Origin: Otis tarda
Taxonomy: Eukaryota; Chordata; Aves; Otidiformes; Otididae
Assembly (NCBI GenBank): GCA_026413225.1
Contig: CM048552.1
Location: 209,449,553 to 209,513,552 of the forward strand
DNA: 64,000 bases
Direction: 5' to 3'
This document shows, piece by piece, positions 23,347 through 36,095 of the stretch. Both the position numbers and the translations under genes were made by a program. Position 1 is the first letter of the stretch. Each line of letters starts with the position of its first letter. The notes below the pieces were generated by a model. It did not search any database. It was not told the DNA's origin and saw only the letters and a list, made by a program, of their open reading frames with translations.

Positions 23347-26311
23347 CTCTCTCTTCTATGTTATTCTTCGACCCTTCATGTTCCATATTCACCTTCTTCC
23401 AGGACAGTTGGACTATCTGACTCCCAGGTTCACAAAATTAGTTCTTTTGGTTATTTCTGTTGTTCTGATTCTGATTTATTATTTTCTTACTCTCTTTTAC
23501 TTTGACTAACCTGTCTTAGAAGATAGTTGATCACTCAGCAAGGATGTATGAGAGATCTCAAGTTTAAAGAGATTAGTATTTTTATTGTAAGCAACAAAGA
23601 AATTCAACTTTCTGGCTTTTTTTGCAAGAAATGGAAAATAATTTTTTCTAATTACATTATAGATTAGAAGACCAATCATTTTCCCAAAGCATTACAATTT
23701 TCTTAGATTATTGGGTGAGGACAATAAGATTTAAAAATATGGACCAGGCCAAGGCTATACTTAAATTTATTGTCTACTGTAAGTGCACATTCTCCCAGGA
23801 GCATCTGGAAAAATTACTTCTTCCGCTAGTAATAAAGTAGAAAAGATACCAGTAAATAATTAGAGCTCCTGAATGCAATGTACCAGCTTTCTAGTCCATA
23901 GCACATGATGGCTAATTATACCCCTGGCTGAAGATGAAAACTGGAAGCACTACTGTATCCAAGTACAGATGATGTTCCTAAGGAAGGAATGAGAAGATTT
24001 GCTTTTAGCTCAGACCTGTTATGATGACCTCCACATTTATGAATGACACTGGAGGGAGATACTAACAATCCAAAACAGAGAGCACAAAACCAGAACATTT
24101 TGCAGTAATATTGCTTTGGGCATTTATCTACCTTCAGCTCTTGGTACGACACCAAACACAAAAAAAAGAGAACCGATGTTAGACAACGGGAGCAACACAA
24201 CCAAAAGTCAGCATGGCAGGCATTATGGTGGTGCCATGCACTGTGAGTGGTTTTCAGTGCATCTTCTGTAGTTTGCCAGGGGATGGATGATTAAAAAGTA
24301 AAGCTGATGAAATAAAGAAAGTATTTTATTCTTGTAAAGAACGGATTGAACTTCTAGACTTCCAAGAAACTACTTAAAATAAACGCTGACTGTTCATTAA
24401 AAGCAAGATAAAAATGATAGCTTGATTGAAAGGAGTTAACCACAATATCCTGGACACTGAAAATGTTACTTCATGCTTTTAAAAAAATAAGTTGTTTCCT
24501 AATAATAATGTGGAAAAGGTCCATCACTTACCTGTATTTCCACTCCCTACAAAACCTTCTGGGCCGTATACTACAAAGCTACAAAAAAAAAAAGGCTAAT
24601 CAGTGGTATAGGCTTTCTGAGTATTTAATTTAAAAGGTCAGCCCTTAACAGGAAATGTAGTGTAAAAAATACCTGTCTGTTCATAATAAAGATCTGCCTA
24701 TCTAAGTAATTATAATCTGTGTGATATCTAAGCACCTATTGAACTAGGTAAATACAAAAGATTGGAAAAAAAAGTCTTTTCTATTTTTCCTCAGTATTAT
24801 AATGTTTGTCTAAGCTTCTTCCATAAAAAGGGAAAGAAATCTCTTCTTGTTACCTGAGGAAAAGATCAACAAATGTAAGTGAAGCAACAATATCTACCTC
24901 AATTCTAGTATTTTCTTTGTGGAAGAAGAAAAGAAGAAAGGGTGTAATAAGTGAAGGGCTTTATCATTGTTACGATGCTTACTTAGCTCTTTTAAAGTCA
25001 AATTATATACAAATATGAACACAGCTTTAAAATTATGCCGAATAATAGTGTTGGATAAACATTAGTTAATGCTTTCCTACAAGGTGTTTTTAAGTAGAAT
25101 TGACCTTGATTTTCTTCCTTTCCAATAGCATAGCCCTTCCAATTGGGACAAATTTCCTTATGTCTTTATTTCCTACTTTATGTTTAGAGACTGAATAACT
25201 ATAGTTAATTCGTTTTGTAAATGTAGGGAGAATGTAGGTGGGAACTGCAAGGAGGAATGAGTTCACAGACTAGAGGGAGCACATAACACATTAAATAATA
25301 TTTTTCATTCTTATTATTTTAAATAATAATCAGAGGCTAAATAACAGTCTGCAGAAAGATAATGGAGAAGCAATTGGAATGTTTTGTACAAGTGAACTGT
25401 TCCCCTTTCTCTTGATCCAAAACTGAGTAACCGCAGCAACCTCCTTCTACTATTTCATAGCCATAAAAACAAAGCAATTCCTTCCTAGAGTACAAAGTAA
25501 GCAGGAAAATTTCACTGTGACAGGAAAACTTGGAGGGTCTCTACTTGTGTCTTTTGGTGATCAGGTATAGATTATTAGCTTAGTTGTAATTCAGACAAGT
25601 CCTGCAGTGTAACATTTGGAAAAGTCCTCCAGGTGACTAGCAACATATATTAGTCACTTGCGCCTTTCTCTTCTCCCATTAATTCACTGCTCCTGCAGTT
25701 CCCTTCTATAATTCATTTATAGAAACTATTTTTAAAAAACCAATGTTCTCAGAGTTTAACATAATTCTTTTACTCCATTGCTAATAATTGTTCTACATCA
25801 CAGATAAGCTTTTTGAACATCTGATCTGCCTTAGTCCAGATACTAACCTTTCCTGCTTAGGTACAATATGTAACAAAATGGAGTAGCTACTGCTAGAGAT
25901 TACCAAACACTCTTCTTTATAATGTCAGTAATAAAGTAACTTGTACTGTTGGAAAGAAAATAAGATGGGCCTTTGCAAGTAAGTGAGACTATTACTCCTT
26001 TTATATCATTCATAATAGAGGCATTTTTTTTCTTCAGCCTTCTTGGTCTAAATGATATGCAGCATTTTCTGTTTGGCAAAGAAAGCAGAAGCTACAACTA
26101 CGCATAAACCGAGTTCCATAGTTATAGAAATGTCTAAAGTATAATGGTATCAGATGAAAAGAGGCTAAGGAAAACATGAAAAGAAGAAAGTTGGGAACGA
26201 AACCCTTACAGTGATGTGATTTGCTGAGTTAACCTATGTTCTCATCTGTATGTGGAATTCACTGTGCAATTTTAAAGCCAATCTGGGTGTTTTTATGTTT
26301 TGATTTTTTGT

Positions 26312-26378
26312 TCCTTTTATTCGTCTTTCTTTTTCTTTTTCTTTTTTTTTCTTTTTTTTTTTTTTTTTTTTTTTTTTT
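26312..26378. repeat. T-rich run with (T)27
   Basis: A CT-rich lead-in passes into an uninterrupted run of 27 T at 26352-26378. If read on the minus strand it could be the poly(A) tail of an old retroposed sequence, but no recognisable body lies upstream on that strand. Confidence 0.9.
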
Positions 26379-28280
26379 GCAATCAATGTAAATTAAAAAG
26401 ACTGGTAACAACATAAATCACTGACTGTGATTTTCTTTTACTGCAGTACAACTATGACAATCTGGCAAAGACAGAGTATTATGCCACCAGCTCATCAGCT
26501 TTTCTTGTACTCTTGCCATGGAGCAGAACTAATAGAATACAGAGAATCCTAAGGAAGATCTATGCTGGCACATTAGAAGTCACATTTTTGTGTTATTATA
26601 ATTCTAAAGCTGGATATTAGAAAAAGAGATTCACATTTCTTATGGGAAAACAAGGAGCCCTACCCTTCTGCATTTTAGGAACAGAAGAGCAATACAGAGT
26701 TTCAGTCCAGATTATTTAACCAATGCCCCATTTGAATCTCCAAATTTACTAAAATTATCCTGAATATCCCTAGATCTTTCTTAGTCTCTGTAAACATCAT
26801 TAAGTGCATTTCTTCTTCCAAGTTCACCTAAACCTACTTGATCTCAGTAAATGGTTGTGATTATGGTAATCAGAATTCCAGACTCTAAATATTTTTCAGA
26901 ATGCTGCTGCAATATATGGATCAACAAAAAAAAAATATTTTTCAAGTAAACATTTGAGGCCATATTAGTCATTGTTTTTAAGAGAACTTGTAACTGGTCT
27001 TTTCTTGTGGAGTAAATTGCCTGACTTCCTAGATTTATTGAAATTCACTGCCTTTCCCTATTTCTAGAGTTAAATTTCTATATGAACTCCTGACTGCTGC
27101 AACACCCTCTTCTATGACCTCCCATGTTATTTTCCAAGTCTGAAAAATGCATCTGCTAGTATTACTTTTTTTGCTTATTGCTTTAATTATGCCCCTCATT
27201 CCCTCAAGTTTCTCCTGAAACTCATTACATTCAAGCCTCTTTCAAAGCCCTGTGGAGTTCTGCTCTTATTTATCTCCCCTCAGCTGCCCTCTGCTTTTCT
27301 TTCCATGCCAGTCTTGACCAATCAGTTTGCCAGCAGAGCATATAAAGACCGTTCGGTTTCCTCACTTACTATTCTGGCCACAAATTCAGTCACAAGATTT
27401 GTGCCATCTCTTTGATTAAGATCTCCCTGAAGGTTCATTTCTACTGTGCTGCCTGTGGGTAATCTCCAGCTAATACTGACATAAATGTTTAACTGTAACC
27501 TTATTCCAAAAAGCAATTGTTCACACTGCTTGTATGCTCTCCATACCTAATCTATTTAAATGTGTCTATTGTGAACTCCTCGGGAAATGGCATGCCAGGA
27601 GTCTTACTGGGGAGGAGCACACATCACAGGAGGCATTTCATCCATCGTCATACCCTAAAGGTAGCCATTTCTATCCTGATTTAATAGAATTGTGAGGATC
27701 TGAAGTGTAAAATGCCCACTGGATAACTTATCCCGTCTCTTAGAAGTGACTAGGTCATTCTCCTCAGGGTACAACAAAATAGGATGTCCAGTCTCTTGTT
27801 AAAAATATCCAGGGAAGGACCTTCCCTGTTGCTAGCTCCTTGATATTTTTCAGCCTGGGGATTGCCTTTCCCAAGCTTCCTTTATTCATTGCTGCTTTCT
27901 GCATACTTACAGAGCACATTTTTTACTGTAAATAATGGAACTGCAATCTATTCATTCATAATTTATAGGTTCTGTACTCCTGCAGCCTGAGTACATTTTA
28001 TGAAGAAGCAGTGATACATCGCTCCTTTTGGAATACAGTCTATGATCTGTGCTTTTTCTCATTAGTCATTTCTGGATTCCCACAAAGCCAAAATCAGAAG
28101 AGAGCTGTGCTGCCTTAAACTGAATGCCCATCCAGCTCCATTTCTGCAGACTCATGGGCACCAGGCCTAGAGCAGATGCCTAAGGTCGAAGAGTATGAGA
28201 AGCAGGTGAGTTGGGGTACTATAACAATATTATACTTTTCCGTTTAGCCATTGAACTCTATCCATTTCAGTCCTAAATAG

Positions 28281-28304
28281 ATGATTCTATGATTCTATGA
28301 TTCT
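28281..28304 (+). repeat. CR1-like octamer string
   Basis: About three copies of ATTCTATG without a CR1 body in front. It is either the last trace of a CR1 tail or a chance microsatellite. Confidence 0.6.
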
Positions 28305-30067
28305 TATGTTACTTGTCAATACATCTTATTTATCTAACATGATTTTATGTCTTTTTTATGCTTTTAGTGCCAAGGTTTGCACTATGCCTGTTAGGGCTCT
28401 CTTCCACAGTCCAGTTCTCCCTTCAATTTTTAGACCTCCTTAGGAAACATATATGCTTTTGGTCTGGTTGTCTACTTTGATTCATCCTTGAATTTTATAT
28501 AAATTTCTCTCTGTTTCCTACTTGTGGTCAATGTCCTATCTTTTTAGGGTATGCCTACTCCCAAACATCCATCCTTCCTGCAATCGTATGATGAGGAGGT
28601 CTCACACATGGGCAATTTCATTTTAATCTTTCATGCAGAACCTTCCTACATTTATTTCTCTTTATCGGCACTAAGGCCATTTTGGATACAGCAGTTAAAT
28701 CACCAGTCTTATGGATGAACTTTTCTGCTTGCCCAGGTTGCTGCAGTGGATAAGAAGCTCACCTGGGAGAGCCACAGGTGCTCTATATGCCGGAAGCCTA
28801 CAGGATAATCATGCATGTGATTCCCCATGCACTAAACTGGGAATTTCCAACTCTTCCTTCCTTCCTGCTGGATTCCTCTCTGCATAATGTTTTACTTCCA
28901 GATTTTTTGAGGGGAGGGAAGGGAGAATATTTTGCTTTTGCTGTTACAGAATGGTAACTCAGTGCTTCATTTTGTAGGTTTCCCTTTCACTTAATAAGTT
29001 TTGCTTCTCTTTTTATCCTTCGTTTCTGGAGTTTGGAAAAGAGCTGAAGGCTTTCTGCATCTTCCTTACTGCCTCGCTCCGCTCTGGGATCCCGCTCACT
29101 TGAGATTCCCAGCCAAGGAAGGCATTACGTTAAGTGCTGCACTATATCAGCAACAGTCATAGCTACTTTCTAAAAAAAAATTATTTTTCCTCTAGTGAAT
29201 CTGCAAAAATACAATTCCAAGAGTTTGTGGGGAGGGCAAGTCTGTAATGGATAGTACAGAGATGCTGAGTTAGCAGGCATTGAGCTATTTCGGAATGAGA
29301 AGTAACATAATTATGTCATTGCCGAGATCTTCAGAATATATTTGTGCTGGTGCTGTGCTGCACCTCCTAATTACAGCCTAATGCCAGGCTGTACCTCACT
29401 TAGCTGTGGCAAATCTCCCTTCTCTGCATGGCCAGTTTGCACTAGTAAGCTCAGAAATCCCTGTACCTTACTTCATTCTGCAGTGTTTATTACATTAATA
29501 TGTTAAAAAGTGTTACAGGTATATGCGCCTATATGTACGTATGTGTGTTGGCTTTTTGCAGTTGAGGGAGCTACAGTGGCAGCTTCTGTAAGAAGCTTGT
29601 AGAAGTTCCCCTTTGTCTGGTGGACTCGGCTGGGCCTAGGGTGGACCCGCTGCTGGCCAGGGCTGAGCCAATTGGTAGCAGAATGTTCCCTGAAAACACC
29701 TCTGCGATAACGTATTTAAGAAGGGGAAAAATAGAAAAAAAAAAGAGAGAGATGTGAGGAAGCTGAAGGAGGGGCAGAGAGGGGGAGGCGCGAGCCCCGT
29801 GGGCCTGGCAGGCCTCACCCTCTGGCCTCCCACCGGGCAGCCGACTGGGCCTAATTCGGCCCAGCCTGGCTGCAAGAAGTGGAGAGGAGATGAGATGTGA
29901 AGAGAACCTGAGAGGCGTCTGCCTGAGCCGGTTGTGGAGAATTTCTTGTGAGAGCAACGGCTGCAGACACCAAGGGCAGTGCAGAAGGAGGGGAAGCAGT
30001 AATGCAGCTCCTGGCAGAGATTCCCCTGCAGCCCGTGGTGCAGCCCATGGTGGAGCAGGCTGTGCCT

Positions 30068-30163
30068 CTGCAGCCCATGGAGGCCCACGGAGGAGCAGAG
30101 ATCCACCTGCAGCCCGTGGAGGCCCATGGAGGAGCAGAGATTCACCTGCAGCCCATGGAGGAC
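30068..30163 (+). repeat. 39-bp minisatellite inside LTR copy B
   Basis: CTGCAGCCC starts at 30068, 30107 and 30146, an exact period of 39 bases. The units share 'tggaggcccatggaggagca'-type sequence, and the third is partial. Since 39 is a multiple of three, frames pass through the array unbroken. Copy A has only one such module at the matching place. Confidence 0.9.
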
Positions 30164-30453
30164 CCCACGTCGAAGCAGGTGCATGCCTGAAGGAGGCTGT
30201 GGCCTGTGGAGGGGCAGCCGTTCTGGAGGGACTGCACCCCATGGAAGAGATGACCCACGCTGGAGCAGTTCATGAAGGAATGTAGCCCGTGGGAGGGACC
30301 CCACGCTGGAGCAGGGGAGGAATGTGAGGAGTTCTTCCCAAAACGATGAAGCAGTGGCGTAAAGCGACGTGTGATGAAGTGACCATAACCCCCATTCCCT
30401 CTTCCCCCCTATGCCGCTCATTCTCTGTCTTATTTACTTGCTTTGATTTTAAT

Positions 30454-30459
30454 AATAAA
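30454..30459 (+). promoter_or_regulatory. LTR polyadenylation signal (copy B)
   Basis: AATAAA at the same place as in copy A, followed by the shared 'gtcgagtctgttttgcc' segment. Confidence 0.7.
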
Positions 30460-30926
30460 CAGATAGTTTTCCCAAAGTCGAGTCTGTTTTGCCCATAATG
30501 GTAACTTTAAGAATTTCTCCCTGTCCTAATCTCAAACCTTGAGCCTTTTTTCTTCTATTATCTCTCCCTGTTCCCTTGGAGGGTGGAGGAGTGAGTGAGA
30601 GACTGCATAGCTTGGTCCCAAGTGGGGCTAAACTATTACAGTATACAGCATATGTATATGGTATACATGCAAAATTTATATCTAATGTTAAGAGATGTAA
30701 TTATGCTAATAAATGTAATTTATTAATGAAGGCTCCTGTTCAGAAAAAAACCACCACCACAACACTGGTAAAATACATTCAAAATCAACTGAAGAAAAGC
30801 AATATCTAAAACCAAATTAGTCTGGGAGACTGACAGCCGAACCAACACTGTGGGATGGTATGGGAAAGAATTCAGTGAGACAAGAGACCTTCCCTTGTGA
30901 TTCTGTGCTCACCAGTTTAAATCACC

Positions 30927-31060
30927 AGAATCATAGAATGGTTTGGGTTGGAAGATCATCCAGTTCGAACCCCCCTGCCCTGGGCAGGGACACCTTCCAC
31001 TAGACCAGGTCACTCAAAGCCCCATCCAATCTGGCCTTGAACACTTCCAGGGATGGCACG
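30927..31060 (-). mobile_element. CR1 LINE 3' fragment, minus strand
   Basis: On the + strand it reads 'agaatcatagaatggtttgg', 'gaacccccctgccctgggca', then 'gaccaggtcactcaaagcc' and 'ccttgaacacttccaggga'. These are the reverse complement of a CR1 3' UTR. The 'ccctgggcagggacaccttc' wording differs from the 'ctgcaaggagcagggac' wording of the other copies, so it belongs to a different CR1 subfamily. The far end is uncertain. Confidence 0.9.
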
Positions 31061-34000
31061 TTAGATGCTCCCTCTCCACAGAGCTTGCTATATTGACCCT
31101 CAGAGCCAGACTTACGTCTATACTTAATGAAGATTCAAGCTAACAAATATCATCACTGGTTTATATGAATTTCTGGGCTGATTGCATTTCAGATGTTTTA
31201 CTTTTCATGTGCCTTAGCTTCTATAGATGCAGCACGTAGCCAATACATGTTACCTTGTATCCTAAATACAGACACCATGGATATAGTTTGACTATTGTGA
31301 ATACCCTAGAGTTACAGGAAATGTTTTCTGTGATAAAATGAATAGCTTTAACCTTCAGTTGATTATTTTTTCAAGTAACCTCTCTCCAGCTGTGCTGTAT
31401 TTATATGTGAGGTTATTCAGGAATCTGGACATTATCTCTAGGAGGCTTTTTATTAAAGAAATTATACATTTGGCAGATTATGATACTGTTCTAGAAATAC
31501 CAGTTATTGAAAAAAATCACAGAAGGAGAAGGACAAAGATTTTATCTGCTCTAGCTGTAGCATATCGTTATCTATTGATGTCAGGTGATTATTGAAAATC
31601 ACTTCCCAACACTAAAGACCAAACTGTGAATGGAAACCAGATTGCCTGATATTTCAAAAATGAGTGTGAAGCTCAGAGAAAGAATAAAGCAGAAACAAAT
31701 GTTAAAAAGCAGCACAAAGCTTTTTTTTTAATAATGCATAGGAGTGGGACAGCTTGGCATATTCAGAGGAGATTTTGGCTTTAAAAAATGTACGTGTTCT
31801 CTCTGATCCCAAGAGGATCTGCCACACTATCATTTATTTTCTAGCTAATGGGCCAGCTTCACTCAACATGGTTCATATTCAGCAACAGCATAGCTTACAT
31901 CAGATTAAACAGCCCGGTCCACCCACATACCCACCCTGCCGAGCTCTCACAAATGTCTGTGCCTAAGCACCGAGCTGGGCTGAGCACTGATCTGACTGGG
32001 AAGAAAAAAAATAAAAATAAACAGAAAATTTTCCGCACAGATCAATTTACAAGGCTGACTCCTTGGGCAGCTGCACAAACAGCAGGGCCAGGTCAAGGGG
32101 GACAAAAGGAGAATCCTCCAGCGTGCACGGCCACCCAGCAGCAGCTCATTTCAACCACGGCTCAAGCTGATTTAGGGCACTGGGAATGACACCTTCTAGG
32201 ATTAGCTGCTCTGAGTGCATCAGCCAGTCCTACTGTTGCCTCTGAGCCACTTGAGCATTTTCAGTAGCTTCTGGCAGCAGATCGAGCAGAGGGCACTGCT
32301 TCCCCCTGATTACAGCCAACCTACTTTACAGACACTGCTGACACTCTCAATTGCTGCTGTGTGTTTCCCCTGCCGTATGTTCCCTGCTTCTTCACAGGAG
32401 GGCTGGGCTGACAGTAAGATGGTTTATTTTTGGCTGAAAAGGTGTGATTCTCTGTATCCACTGTTTCTGAGCAGAGGCAATGCGATGCAATCCCTAACCT
32501 AGAATTTCATCAATGGTTTGGGTGAAGGTAGACAAGAAGGAAAAATGGAGGGGCACAGGCTGGCCTTTAATCCTGTCCATAATGACTATTATCAGTACTG
32601 CTGCCAGTTCGTGACCCAAGATGTAATGGGAATTCCCTCTGAGGCTGTAAACGGAGCAAGGTTAACTGCTTTGAGAAATCTGGGAAAAATACAGCTCTCT
32701 ATACGGCGTCTACAGCAAGGTTCACCCTACTAACACTGAGCGGCTGCACAGCGGCAGCTTACGAGCAGCTGACAGGTCACCAGTCCCACCACACTTGCTG
32801 TGCTGGGGCAGGGCCATGTAGGTGGTGCAGCTCCCAGCAGTGGGAGGAAACGAGGTAGCATCTGCTGCTGTCACTGGCATCCCCCTGGAAATAACTGCAC
32901 ACCCAACCCAGCTCCTTTGGACAATGGAATGATAGGACTCACGGGTGCTTCTGCCATGTCATGTCTGTTAAGCATGCCTGCACCTTTCATTCTTCCTTTC
33001 TTTCTATCTTCTTTCCTTCCCTCCTTCCTCCTTTCCTCTCTCTCTTCCTCCCCCAAGACCATGCCATGTGTGTCCTATGACTCTTGACCCCATGAAAATT
33101 TGGCAGCCATCCTGATTTAGACCAGTCATTGGTGATTTGAGCATAAGGTTGGTCTCAACAGAAGGCAGATCAAAATGAATTTAAAATTAGAAGTGTGTTG
33201 TTTCTTTTGGATAATAGTTAGATTTTCTAATGTGATTGGCCTTTTCCCCCCAGATGAAGTCTCTTTGATCTTAACATTGAAAAAATGTAATTTCTAGGGA
33301 TCTACTGCGTGAATATCTGGAAAATTCAACAACGTAGCTACTCATAAAAATTACTGTAACACTGCATAAAGATTAGAATGTTAAATATTTCTTAGTGTTA
33401 GTACTAAAGTTACGCTGGAAAACTTTTAGTCAAGAAAAGATCTAACATGAAATGTTCTGAATAATAATACTCTGAATCTAGTTGTTGAGCTGGAATACAA
33501 ACTAGGAGGGGATGTGTCAGAATGTGGTTTTGTGAGGTTTTTATTCATGCAAAGGACCGTGTTTAAAAAATACAGGAGATGCCAGCAGTTATCTGGCACT
33601 GGGAGAGTAGGACTGCAGCTTCCTGTGGGAGCCAGCTCACTTTGCTTTTGGCTCAAAGCATTACTAGGTACAAAACATGAACGTAATTTTTAAGGCTGTT
33701 AATATTAGCTACTGCAAAAAAAAAAAGCAGCAGGTTCTGCATGCTTTGTCAAGGGCCTGACTTCTAAGAATCTTGGTAAAAAATGTGAAATTGTAAGGAT
33801 ACCAGAGAGATATGGAATGCTATAGGTAATTCAGTCAAAAACAGGTTTAGTGGCAATCTAAAGCAGTTAATGTTATACTCTGCCTCCAGGAACCATACAG
33901 TCTCATGGATTTGGAGAACATGAATAGTCATTATTTGTTTCTCAAAAAGATTTAATCTATTTTAGAAATGGAACCATGAAACCCACTAATGTTATTACGT

Positions 34001-36095
34001 ATGTCGCTAACAGAATTTTCAAAATCGTTGAGAAAAGGAAGCCAATGCTATAAAGTGATGGTGACTGTTTTGAAGACTGGAGGCCAAATAAAGAAGAGCA
34101 TCTTGTTGTTCTGCTGCCACGAAGGCAAATCAAAAGAAATGCAAAGATAACATGCTTGAAAAGCCAAAGACTTCAAATAATGGAAATTAACATCTTAAAC
34201 ACAAAATACAGTAAACTGCTAAACTATAAGGCAACCAAAATAATGTATATGAAAAATGTGTAGATATGCAATAACATATTTATGAAGCTAGTGGCTATGA
34301 ATGTAACAAGAAGAAGTCCTAATCCTTCTTGTGAGTAACCTAACTCGCAGAGAATTACAGATCACTATTAAGGATGAGTCTGACCAGCTTTTCAGAGACA
34401 TAGTTCAAAGGAGGTCTTGTTGCATCTGCAGATGGAAAACTCAGTGTGAACAAAAGCCTCTGGGCAAAATGCTCCTCCTATTACCTTAGCACTATTGTAA
34501 TACAGTCTTAAGCTCTTTGCAGTAAATGAATGATTCTAACACTTAACTTAGTTGGAAGCGCTTGTTTAAAATAGTGCTAAGTCCTAGCACAGCTTGAGAC
34601 GCTTCAGTAAGAAAATAAAATCTACAGTATGCCTTCACTGCTGTGTTATTTCTAACTCTTGAGGGCAGAAATTTCCATCAGACAGTTGGTGCAGGAGAAA
34701 GGGCAGGACCGCATCCGACTCTTCTTACTACGTTATTTGAGTTTTTACTTGAGCTTACAAGCCAAAATTACAAAAGTTCCAAGCAAAGAGTAACTTTATA
34801 GAAAAGATGATCCCAAACTGTGATCTCTATCAAATGCATCTGCCCAACAGCTTGGTTTGCCCCCTTTTATGTGTTTGATTCTTGGTCCCTGGCCATGGAC
34901 TCGCACACTACACTCATGCCGCCATGCTCACTGGCTCCCTTTCAGATGAGCCCATTTAGTATCTTCAAAACGATACTGCTAAGAACGACTTATTGCACTA
35001 AGAGATCACATGAACCTCAGGTCAGAAAATGTGAGTAGCAGGTAGAGAAAGAGCATAGGTCCCAAAAACGTCTGCAGAAGCATGAAAAAGAGGTTTGCAC
35101 AGTCAAATGACTAAAAGAGGGAAGGAATCAACATCTAGTCCTATATTTACTTTATTTGTGATTTTTCCCTTGCGCAAGAAGCACCCAGGCTTATAAATTA
35201 ATGTTGAGAAACGGAACAAATGGACGAATAGTTGTTGCTAGATGCTCTAGGCTTGATATTGTGAGCTGCTTTGCGCCTTCAGAGCTTACTAAATCCTGAG
35301 GAACTGAGGCTCTCGCACTGAAGGGGAGCAAACATCAACAGCTGATCATCAGCAAGATCAGACTGTTGGTACTGCCTCCAGGGAGCATAGATTTCCAGAG
35401 CAAGAAATAAACTCTCGTTAACTCTCTTTTTATTCCCAGCTTCCGTTTTGTTGAAGGGACAAGGCAGGTTCCAAAGACCTTACTCATTTCCATAGTACTA
35501 TATAAAAATAAGGCCAATGAATAATGGAACTGCTCACCCAGCTCCGTAAGACTGTGATGGATAGCACATATCCGTTTAGGAGATGTGAGTTGTTGAAGAA
35601 ACAGACACAGGGAAAAACATAATAAAAAGACAGATCACCTTTGAAATACACCTGCTAGCTTTGCCTGCAGACAAAGTAGAAAAATAAGGATTATTTCCCC
35701 CTTGTCTGTAAAAGTGATGAGACATCAGGCATGTTTTCTTTCACTTGTAAAACTTTTCAGGTGTTTCTCCCAGCTGCCATGCTGGGAAAGACAGAGATGG
35801 GCTGCAGCTCTCATGTTCACATTAACATAATGAGTGTGCAATTGAAGCTCCTCCACCCCTGATCTAGAGCTCTTGCTCTGCAAAGGAGCAGTTTGCATAG
35901 ACTTCCATGGACATTACTTGTCCTCTGGTATTTCTCTTATACAAACAGACCTTTTTTCCAAATAGTGTCACAACTAAGACTAGGTTTTCAAAAGTCTGCA
36001 GCACCCAGCAGCTCCCACTGTACAGTATATTGCTGGATAGAAAGCTACATAAGAGAAGCTGAAGCTGCTTTTCAAAGCTCTAGTGGCAGATCTTG
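31061..36095. other. Unique non-coding stretch
   Basis: About 5 kb with no gene recognised. The 85-codon frame at 31338-31595 has a plausible amino-acid mix but no family I know. A GC-richer part (31850-32770) has several end-to-end + strand frames with no domain. A pyrimidine microsatellite is at 32984-33055. A segment bounded by splice-like signals is at 34946-35030. Confidence 0.5.
32984..33055. repeat. Polypyrimidine (CT-rich) microsatellite
   Basis: About 70 bases almost wholly of C and T on the + strand, in irregular CTTT/CCTT units. The Lys/Arg/Glu-rich minus-strand frame across it is an artefact of this composition. Confidence 0.9.

Larger units (their letters stand above)
23347..29538. 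other. Long unique non-coding stretch
   Basis: About 6.2 kb of AT-rich sequence with very few open frames; only 23916-24200 and 27322-27516 exceed 60 codons. It holds a long T-run (26352-26378), a small CR1-like octamer string (28281-28304), a tRNA-like stretch (28738-28830) and one possible splice-site-bounded segment (28150-28205). No gene is recognised. Confidence 0.55.
29544..30640 (+). mobile_element. Solo LTR, 1.09 kb ERVL-like family, copy B
   Basis: A 1097-base LTR of the same family as 15742-16831. It starts TGTGTTGG (canonical TG kept) and ends ATTACA. The flanks GTATG (29539-29543) and GTATA (30641-30645) agree at four of five bases. TATTTAAG is at 29713-29720 and AATAAA at 30454-30459, so it lies on the + strand. 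Compared with copy A it carries an extra 39-bp tandem array (30068-30163) and lacks a 66-base segment present in A. Two minus-strand open frames (29571-30242 and 29636-30421) overlap each other; they are rich in Pro, Ser, Leu and Gly, match nothing I recognise, and are taken as shadows of the GC-rich LTR. No internal viral genes are present. Confidence 0.9.

Noticed and set aside
29571..30421. Overlapping 223- and 261-codon frames on the minus strand
   Set aside because: They lie wholly inside LTR copy B, antisense to it, overlap each other in two frames and are built from its GC-rich repeated modules. A similar shadow (15839-16546) lies in copy A. They match no protein family I know.
31338..31595. 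85-codon frame with exon-like composition
   Set aside because: No family recognised and no convincing acceptor/donor pair around it; expected by chance at this length.
32871..33062. Lys/Glu/Arg-rich minus-strand frame
   Set aside because: A product of the polypyrimidine microsatellite at 32984-33055.
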